64,000 nt of DNA. Source: Phenylobacterium sp. (GTDB lineage: Bacteria; Pseudomonadota; Alphaproteobacteria; Caulobacterales; Caulobacteraceae). A program made the position numbers and the translations under genes. Each line of letters starts with the position of its first letter. The first letter of the stretch is position 1. The stretch lies in assembly GCF_016124325.1 (NCBI RefSeq), contig NZ_WGNY01000017.1:121712-185711 (forward strand), in the 5' to 3' direction. Below, piece after piece: positions 53,906 to 64,000 of the stretch. The notes beneath the pieces were generated by a model. It was not told the origin of the DNA and made no database searches. It saw only the letters and a list, made by a program, of their open reading frames with translations.

Positions 53906-56190
53906 TCGTTACGCCCGGCCCAGCGCGCCTTGAGGTTGGCGTAGAGCGCGCCCGCGAGGTTCATGTAGTCGTCGGTCCACGGTCGCGTCAGCGTTGGATC
54001 GGCCGCCTGCCACTGGCCGCTGGCGCGGAACGGTTCGAGCGCGGCCGCCGTCCGGGCCACGATCACGGCGTCCTCGGGCGACTCCCAGCCGTGTTCCCGA
54101 TCGTCCGGCGGACGGTACCGCTGGGCCAGCGCATGGCCACCGGCGGCGACGGCCACGGCCTGGGCCGGCCCCATCAGGTCGAGGTTGCGGTTCGACAGGT
54201 GCAGGATCAGCACGCCATCAGGCTTGAGCTTGGTCAGGTAGCCGCGCACGGCTTCGACCGTCAGCAGGTGCGCCGGCACCGCATCGGACGAGAAGGCGTC
54301 GAGCAACAGGATATCGAACCCGCCGGGGGGCTGGCGCGCGACGGTGAGCCGGGCGTCGCCGATCACGTAGTCGACCGGCCCCTTGGCGCAGAGGGTCGTG
54401 TAGCTGAAATTGTGCGGATCGGTGGAGATGCGCACGACCAGCGGGTCGATCTCGAAGAAGGTCAGATGGTCGCCTGGCCGGACGTAGGCGGCGACCGAGC
54501 CCGTCCCGAGCCCCACGGCGCCGATGCGCAGGGCCGGCGAGCGGGCCGCCTCGGCGCGGAACACCTGGCCGATCGGCGTGCCCGGCGAATAGTAGACCAG
54601 CGGGCGGCAGCGGAACGCGGGTTCCTCCGCCTGCGCGCCGTGGAGCGTGGTCCCGTGGGCCAGCATCTTCACCGTCCCGCCCAGCGCCGGGACGTAGGTC
54701 TGGGAGCGGCGCAGCACGCCGAAGAAGCTGCGCCAGCTCTCCCGCGTGTCGGTGCGGTCGGCGGTGATCTCGGCCGCGTACGAGAGGATCGCGACGATGG
54801 CGAAGAGGAAGATCGCCCGGTCGCGGACCATGAAGGCCGAGATGACCGCCACGGCCAGCAGGCCCTTCAGGCCCATGTCGAAGAGTTCGGCCTGGTCGAG
54901 GTCGCCCACGACGGCGGCGTGGGTGAGGTGCGGCGCGGCGAGGCCCAGCGCCACGGGCGTGGCGACCGCCGCCAGCAGACCGGTGACCAGCATCACCCAG
55001 GTTGAGATCGGGATCCGGCGCAGATCGCCCCGCGGGCGCGCCAGGCAGGAGAGCGCGAGGACGATGGGATATTCCCACACGTTGTCGAAGATCACCGGGG
55101 CCACGAAAGCGTTGAACCCGCCGCCGATGACACCGCCCAGCGACAGGCAGAGGTAGAACTCGGTGAGGTGGGCGGGGTCGGGCCGCCGCGCGACGAGGCG
55201 CTGGTGGCACATCAGCGCCGTCAGGAAGAAGGTCGCCGCCTGGATAAACAGTTGCAGGGCGAAGAAGGTGGAGCGGAACGGCAGGAACGCCGCGCACGCC
55301 GCGATGGCCAGGCCCTGGAGCGTCAGCGTCAGGTCGGGCGAGATCAGCGGCCGGTCCTGGAAGGCGATGATGAAGGTGGCGAGGTAGAGCGCCAGCGGCA
55401 GCACCCAGAGGAACGGCGCCGAGGCCACGTCCGTGGTGATGTAGGTGGTCACGCCCAGCATCAGGCTGGAGGGGATCGCCGCCAGGGCGACCCAGGCCGC
55501 CCGGTCGCGCCATCGGGGCGCCGGGCCAGCCGCCTCGGCCGGACGCGGTGCGACGGCCGGCGCGCGGGAGACCGCCAGGGCGAGGACGGCGATCACCAGG
55601 ACGAAGGCGCCGTAGCCGAGGCTCCAGCCGTATCGCTGCCCGGCCAGGGTGAAGAGCGGCTCGACGATCACCGGATAGGCCAGCAGCGCCAGCAAGCTGC
55701 CGAAGTTGCTGGCCGCGTAGAGCGCATAGGGCTCCTTGCCCTCGGCGGCGCCGAGGGTGCGGGCGTACCAGGCCTGGACGAGCGGCGCGGTGGCCGAGAG
55801 CACGGCGAACGGCGCCCCGATCGAGAGCGCCAGCACGGCGAGCAGCCACAGGTTCGGATGGTCGGACGACGGCGCCCCGGCAAGGGCGTTGACCCGCAGC
55901 GGCAAGGCGGCCGCGGCCAGCACCAGGGCCGCACAATGAGTGGCCGCCTGCGCCCGCACCGAGGGGATGCGCTGGAGCAGGTGGGCGTATCCGTAGCCGA
56001 CCAGCAAGGCGAGCTGGAAGAACGCCATGCTGGTGTTCCAGACCGACGGGCTGCCGCCCAGCAGCGGGAGCACCAGCTTGGCCACCATGGGCTGGACCAC
56101 GAACACCAGCGCGGCGCTGGAGAAGACGGTCAGCACGAAGAGCTGCGGCGGCGCGTGTGCGGCGCGGGCCGGGGCGGCGAACGTGGTCAT
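53902..56190 (-). CDS. Membrane-fused spermidine synthase-like protein
   Basis: A 762-residue protein. The N-terminal ~480 residues hold about twelve TM helices (for example [20 protein letters not shown] and [19 protein letters not shown]). The C-terminal domain is spermidine-synthase/SAM-methyltransferase-like with [38 protein letters not shown] and [13 protein letters not shown]. Polyamine synthesis is not proven for such fusions, and they are often annotated only as fused MFS/spermidine synthase. Start ATG 56190; the frame upstream is Ser/Arg-rich. The stop TAG comes from the repeat. Confidence 0.88.
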   Translation of the reverse strand: MTTFAAPARAAHAPPQLFVLTVFSSAALVFVVQPMVAKLVLPLLGGSPSVWNTSMAFFQLALLVGYGYAHLLQRIPSVRAQAATHCAALVLAAAALPLRVNALAGAPSSDHPNLWLLAVLALSIGAPFAVLSATAPLVQAWYARTLGAAEGKEPYALYAASNFGSLLALLAYPVIVEPLFTLAGQRYGWSLGYGAFVLVIAVLALAVSRAPAVAPRPAEAAGPAPRWRDRAAWVALAAIPSSLMLGVTTYITTDVASAPFLWVLPLALYLATFIIAFQDRPLISPDLTLTLQGLAIAACAAFLPFRSTFFALQLFIQAATFFLTALMCHQRLVARRPDPAHLTEFYLCLSLGGVIGGGFNAFVAPVIFDNVWEYPIVLALSCLARPRGDLRRIPISTWVMLVTGLLAAVATPVALGLAAPHLTHAAVVGDLDQAELFDMGLKGLLAVAVISAFMVRDRAIFLFAIVAILSYAAEITADRTDTRESWRSFFGVLRRSQTYVPALGGTVKMLAHGTTLHGAQAEEPAFRCRPLVYYSPGTPIGQVFRAEAARSPALRIGAVGLGTGSVAAYVRPGDHLTFFEIDPLVVRISTDPHNFSYTTLCAKGPVDYVIGDARLTVARQPPGGFDILLLDAFSSDAVPAHLLTVEAVRGYLTKLKPDGVLILHLSNRNLDLMGPAQAVAVAAGGHALAQRYRPPDDREHGWESPEDAVIVARTAAALEPFRASGQWQAADPTLTRPWTDDYMNLAGALYANLKARWAGRND

Positions 56191-56263
56191 GGATGCAATT
56201 CGGCTTGATCCGGGCGGACGAGCGATGCTCTGTGCCACACAGCCTTGGGGGGAAAGGGACCGC

Positions 56264-56761
56264 ATGTCGATGTTCAACCTGGAGATCGTGACCCTCGCCC
56301 GCCTGCTGATCGACGAGGCGCGGGAGCGGTCTCTCAGGATCGTCACGGCGGAAAGCTGCACTGGCGGGCTGGTGGCGGGCGCGATCTGCTCGATCCCCGG
56401 GTCCTCCGACGTCTTCGAGCGAGGGTTCGTCACCTATTCAAACCGCGCCAAGCAGGAGCTCCTGGGGGTGCCCGGCGATCTTATCGCCGACCTCGGCGCG
56501 GTGTCCGAGCCCGTCGCCCGGATGATGGCGGAGGGCGCGCTGGAGGCGTCGAACGCCCATCTGGCGGTGGCGATCACCGGCGTGGCGGGCCCCGGCGGCG
56601 GCACGCCGATGAAGCCCGTCGGCACGGTCCACATCGCCACCGCGCGGAGCAACCAGCGCCTCATGCACGCCGAGCACTTCTTCGAGGAAGACACCCGCGA
56701 AGGCGTCCAGCTCGCCGCCGTTCAGGCGGCCCTGCAGATGCTTCGCGACCGGCTGGCTTGA
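56264..56761 (+). CDS. pncC: CinA C-terminal-type nicotinamide-nucleotide amidase
   Basis: A 165-residue NMN deamidase that recycles NMN to NaMN. The family motif [20 protein letters not shown] is near residue 30 and [20 protein letters not shown] near residue 105. ATG 56264 follows a strong GGGGGGAAAGGG. The CinA N-terminal domain is absent, as in stand-alone PncC. The stop overlaps the APC permease start as TTGA. Confidence 0.92.
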   Translation: MSMFNLEIVTLARLLIDEARERSLRIVTAESCTGGLVAGAICSIPGSSDVFERGFVTYSNRAKQELLGVPGDLIADLGAVSEPVARMMAEGALEASNAHLAVAITGVAGPGGGTPMKPVGTVHIATARSNQRLMHAEHFFEEDTREGVQLAAVQAALQMLRDRLA

Positions 56762-58065
56762 GCGGTTCCGCCCATATCGTCCGGGCGCTTCGGCGCCGCG
56801 ACCTGATGGGCGTTCTGGCCAATGCGATGATCGGCGCGGGCATGCTGGCCGCGCCCTCGAAGGTGTTCGTGCTGGCCCACGGCTGGAGCTTCGCCGTCCT
56901 GGCGGCGGCCGCCCTCATCACCACGCCGCTGATCTTCTGCTTCGCCGAGCTCGGCAGCCGGTTCTCCAACACCGGCGGGCCCTACCTCTACGCCCGCGCC
57001 GCCCTGCCCGGCTGGATCGCATTCTCGGTCGGCTGGATGCTGTGGATCAGCCAGGCGCTGGCCCTGGCCACCCTGTCGAACCTGCTGGTGAGCTATCTGG
57101 CCGGCTTCGTTCCCGTCCTGGCGTCAGGACTGCCGCGCGCCGCCACGATCATCGGCCTCGGCCTGGCGATGACCGTGATCGTCCTGCGCGGCGTCCGGGA
57201 GTCGGCGGCCAGCAGCAACGCGCTGATCGTGGTCAAGGCGGTGTTCGTCGTGGGGTTCGTGGCCGCGGGGGTCTGGTTCATCCAGCCGGAGCGCCTCGCC
57301 GTCGTGCATCCGCCGCCCGACCCGACCACCCTGGCGCGGGCCGTGCTGATCTATCTCTTCGCCTATTCCGGCTTCGAGCGCGCCGGGGTGATCGCGGGCG
57401 AAGCCAAGGACCCGCGCCGCGACGTGCCCATGGCGCTGCTGGCCAGCGTGGCGCTGGTCACCGTGGCCTATGCGACGGTGCTGCTGGTCTGCGTGGGCGT
57501 GCTGGACGACCCAACCCTGACGGACCGGCCGCTCGCCGAGGTGGGCGCCCTGCTCTTCGGGCCCGTCGGCCAGGTGGCCGTCTCGGCGGGCGCCATCGTG
57601 GTGATCCTCGGCACCATCGTCTCGGGCGTCCTGGTGATGCCGCGGATCCTGCTGGGACTGTCGGAACAGGGCCAGCTTCCGGCGTTCCTCGCGCGGGTGC
57701 ATCCCCGCTGGCGCACGCCTCACATCGCGATCCTGATCTCCTCGGTCGCGGCCTTCGGGGCGGCGCTGATGAGCGACCTGCTGAGCAGCCTGACGTTTTC
57801 CACGGCCGCCCGGATCATCAGCTATGTGCTGTGCTGCCTGGCCCTGTGGCGGCTGTCGCGGCGGGCCGACGCGCCGCCCCCCGAGTTCCCTCTCCCGGCG
57901 CCCGGCCTGTTCGCGATCGCCGCCGGCGCGATCTTCGTCGGCGTTCTGGCTTTCGCCGCCACGGCCGAGCTGCCGGTGCTGGCCGGGGTGCTCGCCGTCG
58001 GCCTGATCCTGTACGCGATCAGTCGCCGTACAGCGCCTTCGCCCGATCCTCGAAACAGCCCATGA
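56758..58065 (+). CDS. APC-superfamily amino acid permease
   Basis: A 435-residue transporter with about twelve TM segments. TM1 contains [16 protein letters not shown] (the APC substrate-binding unwound helix), TM6 [20 protein letters not shown], and a conserved [12 protein letters not shown] loop follows. The start is TTG 56758, overlapping pncC; ATG 56806 would lose the cytoplasmic N-terminus. The substrate is unknown. Its 3' end overlaps ratA by 47 bp. Confidence 0.88.
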   Translation: MSGSAHIVRALRRRDLMGVLANAMIGAGMLAAPSKVFVLAHGWSFAVLAAAALITTPLIFCFAELGSRFSNTGGPYLYARAALPGWIAFSVGWMLWISQALALATLSNLLVSYLAGFVPVLASGLPRAATIIGLGLAMTVIVLRGVRESAASSNALIVVKAVFVVGFVAAGVWFIQPERLAVVHPPPDPTTLARAVLIYLFAYSGFERAGVIAGEAKDPRRDVPMALLASVALVTVAYATVLLVCVGVLDDPTLTDRPLAEVGALLFGPVGQVAVSAGAIVVILGTIVSGVLVMPRILLGLSEQGQLPAFLARVHPRWRTPHIAILISSVAAFGAALMSDLLSSLTFSTAARIISYVLCCLALWRLSRRADAPPPEFPLPAPGLFAIAAGAIFVGVLAFAATAELPVLAGVLAVGLILYAISRRTAPSPDPRNSP

Positions 58066-58468
58066 GCCGTTCCACCGCGTGGTGGAAGTTGGCCGCGAGC
58101 AGGCCGTCCAGCAGGCGCGACTTGAACTGGAAATCGATGTCGAACTCGATCCGCGTGTCCCCCTCGCCCTCCGGCAGGAAGCGCCACTGGTTGACCAGCT
58201 TGCGGAACGGGCCCGACAGCAGGCTGACGTCGATCTGACGTTCGCCCGCGTCGCGACGGACGCGGGTGGCGAAACGCTCCCTGAGGAACGAGAAACCCAC
58301 ACCCGCCTCGGCGTCGAGGGTGTCGACCCCACCGCCGTGATCGCGCGCATTCCAGGTCCGCATGGCGGTGATCCAGGGCACGAACTCGGGGTAGCGGGCC
58401 ACGTCGCCGACCAGGGTGAAGAGCTGGTCGGGCGCGTACGGCAGCACCCGGGAGACGTGGTGGTGCAA
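58019..58468 (-). CDS. RatA/Coq10-like ubiquinone-binding (START/SRPBCC) protein
   Basis: A 149-residue protein with the SRPBCC pattern SRVLPYAPDQLFTLVGDVAR, YPEFVPWITAMRTWN, and a C-terminal [10 protein letters not shown]. Coq10 homologues bind ubiquinone or its precursors; RatA-type toxin activity is another label used for the family. It starts at TTG 58468, directly abutting the lipA stop, and is probably translated from the lipA transcript. Confidence 0.85.
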   Translation of the reverse strand: MHHHVSRVLPYAPDQLFTLVGDVARYPEFVPWITAMRTWNARDHGGGVDTLDAEAGVGFSFLRERFATRVRRDAGERQIDVSLLSGPFRKLVNQWRFLPEGEGDTRIEFDIDFQFKSRLLDGLLAANFHHAVERLMGCFEDRAKALYGD

Positions 58469-59431
58469 CTAGGCGGCCGCCTCTTGCGCCCGCCGCGCCG
58501 CCTGGAGCCGGGCGAAATCTTCGCCGGCGTGGTGCGAGGACCGGGTCAGGGGGCTGGCCGAGACCATCAGGAACCCCTTCGCGCGGGCGATCTCCTCGTA
58601 GGCGCGGAATTCGTCGGGATGCACGAACCGGTCGATGGGCGCGTGCTTGCGCGTCGGCTGGAGGTACTGGCCGATGGTGATGAAGTCGACGCCGGCGGAA
58701 CGCATGTCGTCCATCACCTGCATGACCTCCTCCTTGGCCTCGCCAAGGCCGACCATCAGGCCCGACTTGGTGAACTGGGCCGGATCGCGCTCCTTCACCC
58801 GTTCCAGGAGGCGCAGGGAGTTGTAGTAGCGGGCGCCCGGGCGGATCGGCAGGTAGAGCCGCGGCACCGTCTCGAGGTTGTGGTTGAAGACATCGGGCCG
58901 GGCGTCGATCACCGCGGTTACGGCCTCGATCGGCTTGCGCAGGAAGTCGGGGGTCAGGATCTCGACCGTCGTCTCCGGCGCAGCGGCGCGGATGGCATGG
59001 ATCACCGCGGCGAAGTGCGCGGCCCCGCCGTCTGCGAGGTCGTCCCGGTCGACCGAGGTGATGACCACGTGCTTCAGGCCCATCTTGGCCACGGCGTCGG
59101 CGACCCGGGCCGGCTCGGTGGGATCAAGCGGCGCGGGTTTGCCGGTGGCCACGTTGCAGAAGGCGCAGGCCCGGGTGCACACCTCGCCCATGATCATCAT
59201 GGTGGCGTGGCTCTTGGACCAGCACTCGCCGATGTTGGGACAGGCGGCCTCCTCGCAGACCGTGACCAGCCCGTGGCCCTTCACGATCTCGCGGGTGGCG
59301 TTGTAGCCCGGCGAGCCCGGCGCGCGGACGCGCAGCCACTCCGGCTTGCGCAGGATGGGACTATCAGGGCGCGCCTGCTTTTCGGGGTGTCGGGGTCGCT
59401 TGGCGCCCACAGTGTCGATGACCACGGCCAT
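58469..59431 (-). CDS. lipA: Lipoyl synthase
   Basis: A 320-residue radical SAM enzyme that inserts sulfur into octanoyl groups of E2 proteins. Both iron-sulfur cluster motifs are intact: the auxiliary cluster in [14 protein letters not shown] near residue 60 and the SAM motif CTRACAFC near residue 85. The C-terminal [10 protein letters not shown] carries the conserved Ser. It stands next to the pdhC-lpdA genes, whose enzymes need lipoate. It is divergent from an acyl-ligase gene across 151 bp. Confidence 0.96.
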   Translation of the reverse strand: MAVVIDTVGAKRPRHPEKQARPDSPILRKPEWLRVRAPGSPGYNATREIVKGHGLVTVCEEAACPNIGECWSKSHATMMIMGEVCTRACAFCNVATGKPAPLDPTEPARVADAVAKMGLKHVVITSVDRDDLADGGAAHFAAVIHAIRAAAPETTVEILTPDFLRKPIEAVTAVIDARPDVFNHNLETVPRLYLPIRPGARYYNSLRLLERVKERDPAQFTKSGLMVGLGEAKEEVMQVMDDMRSAGVDFITIGQYLQPTRKHAPIDRFVHPDEFRAYEEIARAKGFLMVSASPLTRSSHHAGEDFARLQAARRAQEAAA

Positions 59432-59582
59432 GGTCCCTAGATCGTCCGTCCCGGCCTTCGGATCAAGCGCCGCGAGGCCGCGGGGGCGGATGCGGCCCGC
59501 TCACGCTCCGTTACCGATCTTTTCAGCGCCGAAGGGCGGCGATAGGTTCGCGGTAACAAGAATATTCGGGAGGCGGCAGCCC

Positions 59583-61136
59583 TTGAGTCCCTTCGATAGC
59601 GCCGCAGCGCAATCCTCGGTCTTCGACGCGCTCATCGAGGCGGCGAAGACGCACGGCGCGAAGAAGCCGATCCTGGAAGACCAGGAACGCAACCCCCTCA
59701 GCTACACCGACCTGATCCGCGCCGCCTTCGCGCTGGGCCGTAAGCTTTCGGCGATGACGAAGAAGGGCGAACGCGTCGGCGTCATGCTGCCCTCCAGCTC
59801 GGGCGGGGTGGTGACCTTCTTCGCGCTCCACGCTTTCGGCCGCGTGCCGACGATGCTGAATTTCACGGCCGGCATCCGCAACCTGAAGGCCGCGTGCGAG
59901 CTGGCGGGCGTGAAGACCGTGCTGACCTCGCACCGCTTCGTGGAACAGGGGAAGCTGCACGACCTGACCGACGCGCTCGAGACCATCGCCAAGGTGGTCT
60001 ACCTGGAGGACGTGCGCGCCACCGTCGGTCTCGCCGACAAGGTCTACGCCGCCGCCGCGGGCGTCCTGCCCGGGCAGTTCCGCATCGCGTGCAAGCCGTC
60101 CGACCCCGGCGTGATCCTCTTCACCTCCGGCAGCTTCGGCGCGCCGCGCGGGGTGGTGCTGAGCCACGCAAACCTCGTCTCCAACTGCCGCCAGATCGCC
60201 CAGCACATCGCGCTGGACCCCGCCTGGGTGTTCTTCAATCCGCTGCCGATCTTCCACTGCTTCGGCCTGACCGGCGGCGCGCTGCTGCCGATCTTCACGG
60301 GGATGAAGGCGTTCCAGTACCCCTCGCCCCTCCACACCAAGCAGATCCCGCCCCTGATCAAGGACACCAAGGCCTCGGTGCTGCTGGCGACGGACACCTT
60401 CGTGAACCAGTACGCGCGGGTGGCCGCGCCTGGCGAGCTCGCGGGCCTCAAGTTCGTGGTCTGCGGCGCCGAGAAGGTGCGCGACGAGACCCACGACCTC
60501 GTGGCCGAGCGGTTCGGCCCGATCCCGCTGCTGGAGGGCTATGGCGCCACCGAGGCCTCGCCCGTGATCGCGGTGAACAAGCCCGAGGACAACCGGCGCG
60601 GGACGGTGGGAGGTCTCCTGCCCGGCGTCGAAGCGCGGCTGGAGCCGGTGGAAGGCATCCCCGGCGGCGGCAAGCTGCTGGTGCGGGGCCCCAACGTGAT
60701 GGTCGGCTACCTGGCGCCCGGCGGCGGCGTCGAAGCCCCGGCCGGCGGCTGGCACGACACGGGCGACGTGGTGTCCATCACCGACGACGACTGGATCAGG
60801 ATCCTGGGGCGGGTGAAGCGCTTCGCCAAGGTTGGCGGCGAGATGGTCTCGCTCACAGCCGCCGAGGACCTGGCCGCCCACGTCTGGCCGGAATGCCGCC
60901 ACGCCGTCATCGCCCTGCCCGACGCGCGCAAGGGCGAGCGGCTGGTGCTGGTGACCGACACCCACGACGCCGAGGTGGCGCCTCTGCTGGCGCACGCCCA
61001 GCACATCGGCGCGCCGGAGATCGCCGTCCCGCGGAAGATCATCAAGGTTCCCGAGATTCCGCTTCTGGGCACCGGCAAGACCGACTATCCGGCGATCCAG
61101 CGGATCGTGGAGGCGGAAACGCAACGGGCGGCATGA
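59583..61136 (+). CDS. Acyl-CoA/ACP synthetase-like AMP-binding enzyme
   Basis: A 517-residue adenylating enzyme, closest in layout to Aas-type acyl-ACP synthetases. A3 reads ILFTSGSFGAPRGVVLSH (Lys of PKG is Arg, and the second Thr is Phe), A5 EGYGATEASPVIA, A7 WHDTGDVVSITDDDWI, and the C-terminal catalytic Lys is present in LLGTGKTDYPAI. TTG 59583, after GGGAGG, is chosen as the start. It probably activates fatty acids for membrane lipid recycling. It is followed 34 bp later by a small membrane protein. Confidence 0.85.
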   Translation: MSPFDSAAAQSSVFDALIEAAKTHGAKKPILEDQERNPLSYTDLIRAAFALGRKLSAMTKKGERVGVMLPSSSGGVVTFFALHAFGRVPTMLNFTAGIRNLKAACELAGVKTVLTSHRFVEQGKLHDLTDALETIAKVVYLEDVRATVGLADKVYAAAAGVLPGQFRIACKPSDPGVILFTSGSFGAPRGVVLSHANLVSNCRQIAQHIALDPAWVFFNPLPIFHCFGLTGGALLPIFTGMKAFQYPSPLHTKQIPPLIKDTKASVLLATDTFVNQYARVAAPGELAGLKFVVCGAEKVRDETHDLVAERFGPIPLLEGYGATEASPVIAVNKPEDNRRGTVGGLLPGVEARLEPVEGIPGGGKLLVRGPNVMVGYLAPGGGVEAPAGGWHDTGDVVSITDDDWIRILGRVKRFAKVGGEMVSLTAAEDLAAHVWPECRHAVIALPDARKGERLVLVTDTHDAEVAPLLAHAQHIGAPEIAVPRKIIKVPEIPLLGTGKTDYPAIQRIVEAETQRAA

Positions 61137-61170
61137 GGCTGGCGACGATCCCGCGAACGGAGCCTTGCGG

Positions 61171-61614
61171 ATGAGCAGCCAGACCGACCCGACCGAAGCC
61201 ACGCTGCTGCGGCGCGTCGCCGTCCACCTGACCGCCTTCGTGGTGGCCGGCGGGCTCGCCGGAGGCCTGCTGACCGCGGCCATCCTGGTCCCCGCCACGC
61301 TTGGCGGCCAGACCAGCGCGCCGGCGATCCTGGCCGCCGTGGCCGGGGCGATCCTGTTGAGCGTGATGTTCGGCGCCCCGGCGGCGGCGCTCACCGGCCT
61401 GATCTCCATCGCGCTGCGGCGGCGATCGCTGGCCGTCTGGTACTATGTGATGACCTGCGCCGTGCTGGGATCGGTGGCGGCCGGCGCCCTCTTCGCGCTG
61501 CCGCAGCTCGCCGCGCACCTGCCGGTCCAGACCTCCGCCATCGGCCTCTGGGGCCTGGCGGGCGGACTGGGCGGATTGACCGGCGGCTGGATCACCCGGG
61601 CGCGGGGCCGCTGA
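61171..61614 (+). CDS. Small polytopic membrane protein of unknown function
   Basis: A 147-residue protein with four hydrophobic segments (VHLTAFVVAGGLAGGLLTAA; AILAAVAGAILLSVMFGAPA; VMTCAVLGSVAAGALFALP; GLWGLAGGLGGLTGGW) and short charged loops. It starts at ATG 61171; TTG 61165 adds two codons. It is next to the acyl ligase and convergent with lpdA. No family is recognised. Confidence 0.65.
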   Translation: MSSQTDPTEATLLRRVAVHLTAFVVAGGLAGGLLTAAILVPATLGGQTSAPAILAAVAGAILLSVMFGAPAAALTGLISIALRRRSLAVWYYVMTCAVLGSVAAGALFALPQLAAHLPVQTSAIGLWGLAGGLGGLTGGWITRARGR

Positions 61615-61628
61615 GCGGCTCGGCCTGA

Positions 61629-63019
<1,391 letters not shown>

Positions 63020-63020
<1 letters not shown>

Positions 63021-63499
63021 CAGAGCAGGGCCTCGATCGCCCCGTCCAGGGCTTTGGGGTCAACGGTGGGCGCGAAGCGGTGAACCACCTCGCCCTGGCG
63101 GTTCACCAGGAATTTCGTGAAGTTCCATTTGATCCCCTCGGTCCCCAGCACGCCCTTCCTGGCCCGCTTGAGATAGCGGTAGAGCGGGTGCGTCCCGGAG
63201 CCGTTGACCTCGATCTTCTTCATCATCGGGAAGTCGACCTCGTAGGTCAGGGAGCAGAAGTTGGCGATCTCGGCCGCATCGCCAGGCTCCTGCGCGCCAA
63301 ACTGGTTGCAGGGGAAACCCACCACCACGAAACCGCGATCGCGGTAGCGCTTCCAGATGGTCTCCAGCCCCGCGTATTGCGGGGTGAAGCCGCACTTCGA
63401 CGCCGTGTTGACGATCAGGACCACCTTGCCGCGATAGGCCGACAGCGGCGCGGGTTTGCCGTCCAGCGTCTCGGCTTCGAAGTCGTAGATGGTGGTCAT
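63020..63499 (-). CDS. Glutathione peroxidase-family thiol peroxidase
   Basis: A 159-residue thioredoxin-fold peroxidase. The peroxidatic Cys36 is in NTASKCGFTPQY, Gln in GFPCNQFGAQEPG, Trp-Asn in IKWNFTKFLV, and a likely resolving Cys in IANFCSLTYEVDFP, which suggests thioredoxin- rather than glutathione-dependent action. It lies between pdhC and lpdA and is coupled to lpdA. Confidence 0.94.
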
Positions 63500-63507
63500 G
63501 GCCAGCC

Positions 63508-64000
63508 TCAGACGATCATGTTGATGGGGTCTTCCAGCAGCGGCTTGAAGGCCGCGAGCCAGCGGGCGCCGGTGGCGCCGTCCACGACCCGATGATCGCA
63601 GGTGAGCGTGACGCTCATCACCGTGGCCACGGCGAGGTCGTTCCCGCGGACGACGGGCCGCTTCTCGCCGGCGCCGACCGACAGGATCGCGCCCTGCGGC
63701 TCGTTGATGATCGAGGCGAAGTTCCTGATCCCGAACATGCCGAGGTTGGAGACCGAGAAGGTGCCGCCCTGGAACTCCTCGGGCTTCAGCTTCTTGTTGC
63801 GCGCCCGCTCGGCCAGGTCCTTGGCCTCCTGGGCGATCTGGGCCAGGCCCTTGGTCTCCGCCGCCCGGATGATCGGGGTGATCAGACCGCCCGGCACCGC
63901 CACCGCCATGGCGATGTCGGCGTGGTGGTGCATCGCGATGCCGTCCGGCGTGTAGGAGGCGTTGGCCTCGGGCACGCGCTTGAGCGCCACGGCGGCGGCC
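63508..64000 (-). CDS. pdhC: Dihydrolipoamide acetyltransferase (E2) C-terminal part, cut by window edge
   Basis: The C-terminal 160-odd residues of the E2 catalytic domain. The active-site DHRVVDGATGARW (His...Asp-Gly) is near the end, with MHHHADIAMAVAVPGGLITP and EEFQGGTFSVSNLGMFGI before it. The frame is open to the right edge, so the lipoyl and subunit-binding domains lie outside. Pyruvate dehydrogenase is favoured over other 2-oxoacid complexes by the lipA/lpdA context. Confidence 0.9.
   Translation of the reverse strand, partial: AAAVALKRVPEANASYTPDGIAMHHHADIAMAVAVPGGLITPIIRAAETKGLAQIAQEAKDLAERARNKKLKPEEFQGGTFSVSNLGMFGIRNFASIINEPQGAILSVGAGEKRPVVRGNDLAVATVMSVTLTCDHRVVDGATGARWLAAFKPLLEDPINMIV

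Overview
The window is one 64 kb piece of a GC-rich alphaproteobacterial chromosome, most likely from Caulobacterales (Phenylobacterium/Caulobacter-like). That placement rests on gene content and sequence features: a PopA-type c-di-GMP receptor, NtrC and NtrX proteins without the sigma-54 GAFTGA loop, the recG-sdhE-mfd neighbourhood, a fused IspDF, a dusB-ntrBC / ntrYX-hfq-hflX-mazG block, a PopA-linked orphan TadE/TadG set, and frequent GTG/TTG starts with ATGA, TTGA and TGATG overlaps. It is inference from content, not a database match. No rRNA operon or CRISPR array was seen.

Layout. 1-9 kb: metabolic genes, then recG, sdhE and mfd (DNA repair and SDH flavinylation), with two copies of a 119-bp CTAG-bounded double-hairpin repeat. 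9-16 kb: popA with a coupled membrane protein, an SDR, a racemase-type CoA transferase, YihY/BrkB, TusA and an MFS carrier. 16-18.8 kb: divergent TadG-like (vWA) and paired TadE-like pseudopilin genes with a possible CtrA box between them. 18.8-23.6 kb: a 4.7-kb integrative element that has split a tRNA-Ser(UGA) gene. It encodes a tyrosine recombinase, a small wHTH protein, a candidate HUH rolling-circle initiator, several small unknown proteins and its own intact tRNA-Ser(UGA). 23.6-32 kb: rlpA, tmk-holB-tatD-MBL hydrolase, purN, mazG, hflX, hfq. 32-36.5 kb: D-amino-acid aminotransferase, ntrX, ntrY. 36.5-49 kb: a 12.5-kb block between ntrY and ntrC, holding a FecI/FecR/TonB-receptor signalling set, a five-gene operon (thermostable-hemolysin family, AMP ligase, haem-oxygenase-like diiron oxidase, SDR, TPR lipid/periplasmic protein), a COG4705 membrane protein and three envelope-glycan-type genes. 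49-54 kb: ntrC, ntrB, dusB and divergent ispDF, ending at a third, shortened and inverted repeat copy. 54-64 kb: a membrane-fused spermidine-synthase-like protein, cinA/pncC, an APC permease, ratA, lipA, an acyl ligase, and lpdA-gpx-pdhC of the pyruvate dehydrogenase cluster (pdhC cut by the window edge).

The most interesting items are: (1) the tRNA-Ser-splitting element that replaces the essential tRNA it destroys, probably under the host tRNA promoter; (2) the CTAG-ended repeat whose termini supply the stop codons of flanking genes at five of its six ends; (3) the ligase / diiron oxidase / SDR operon, which looks like an uncharacterised acyl-modifying pathway; and (4) loss of the sigma-54 contact loop in both NtrC and NtrX.
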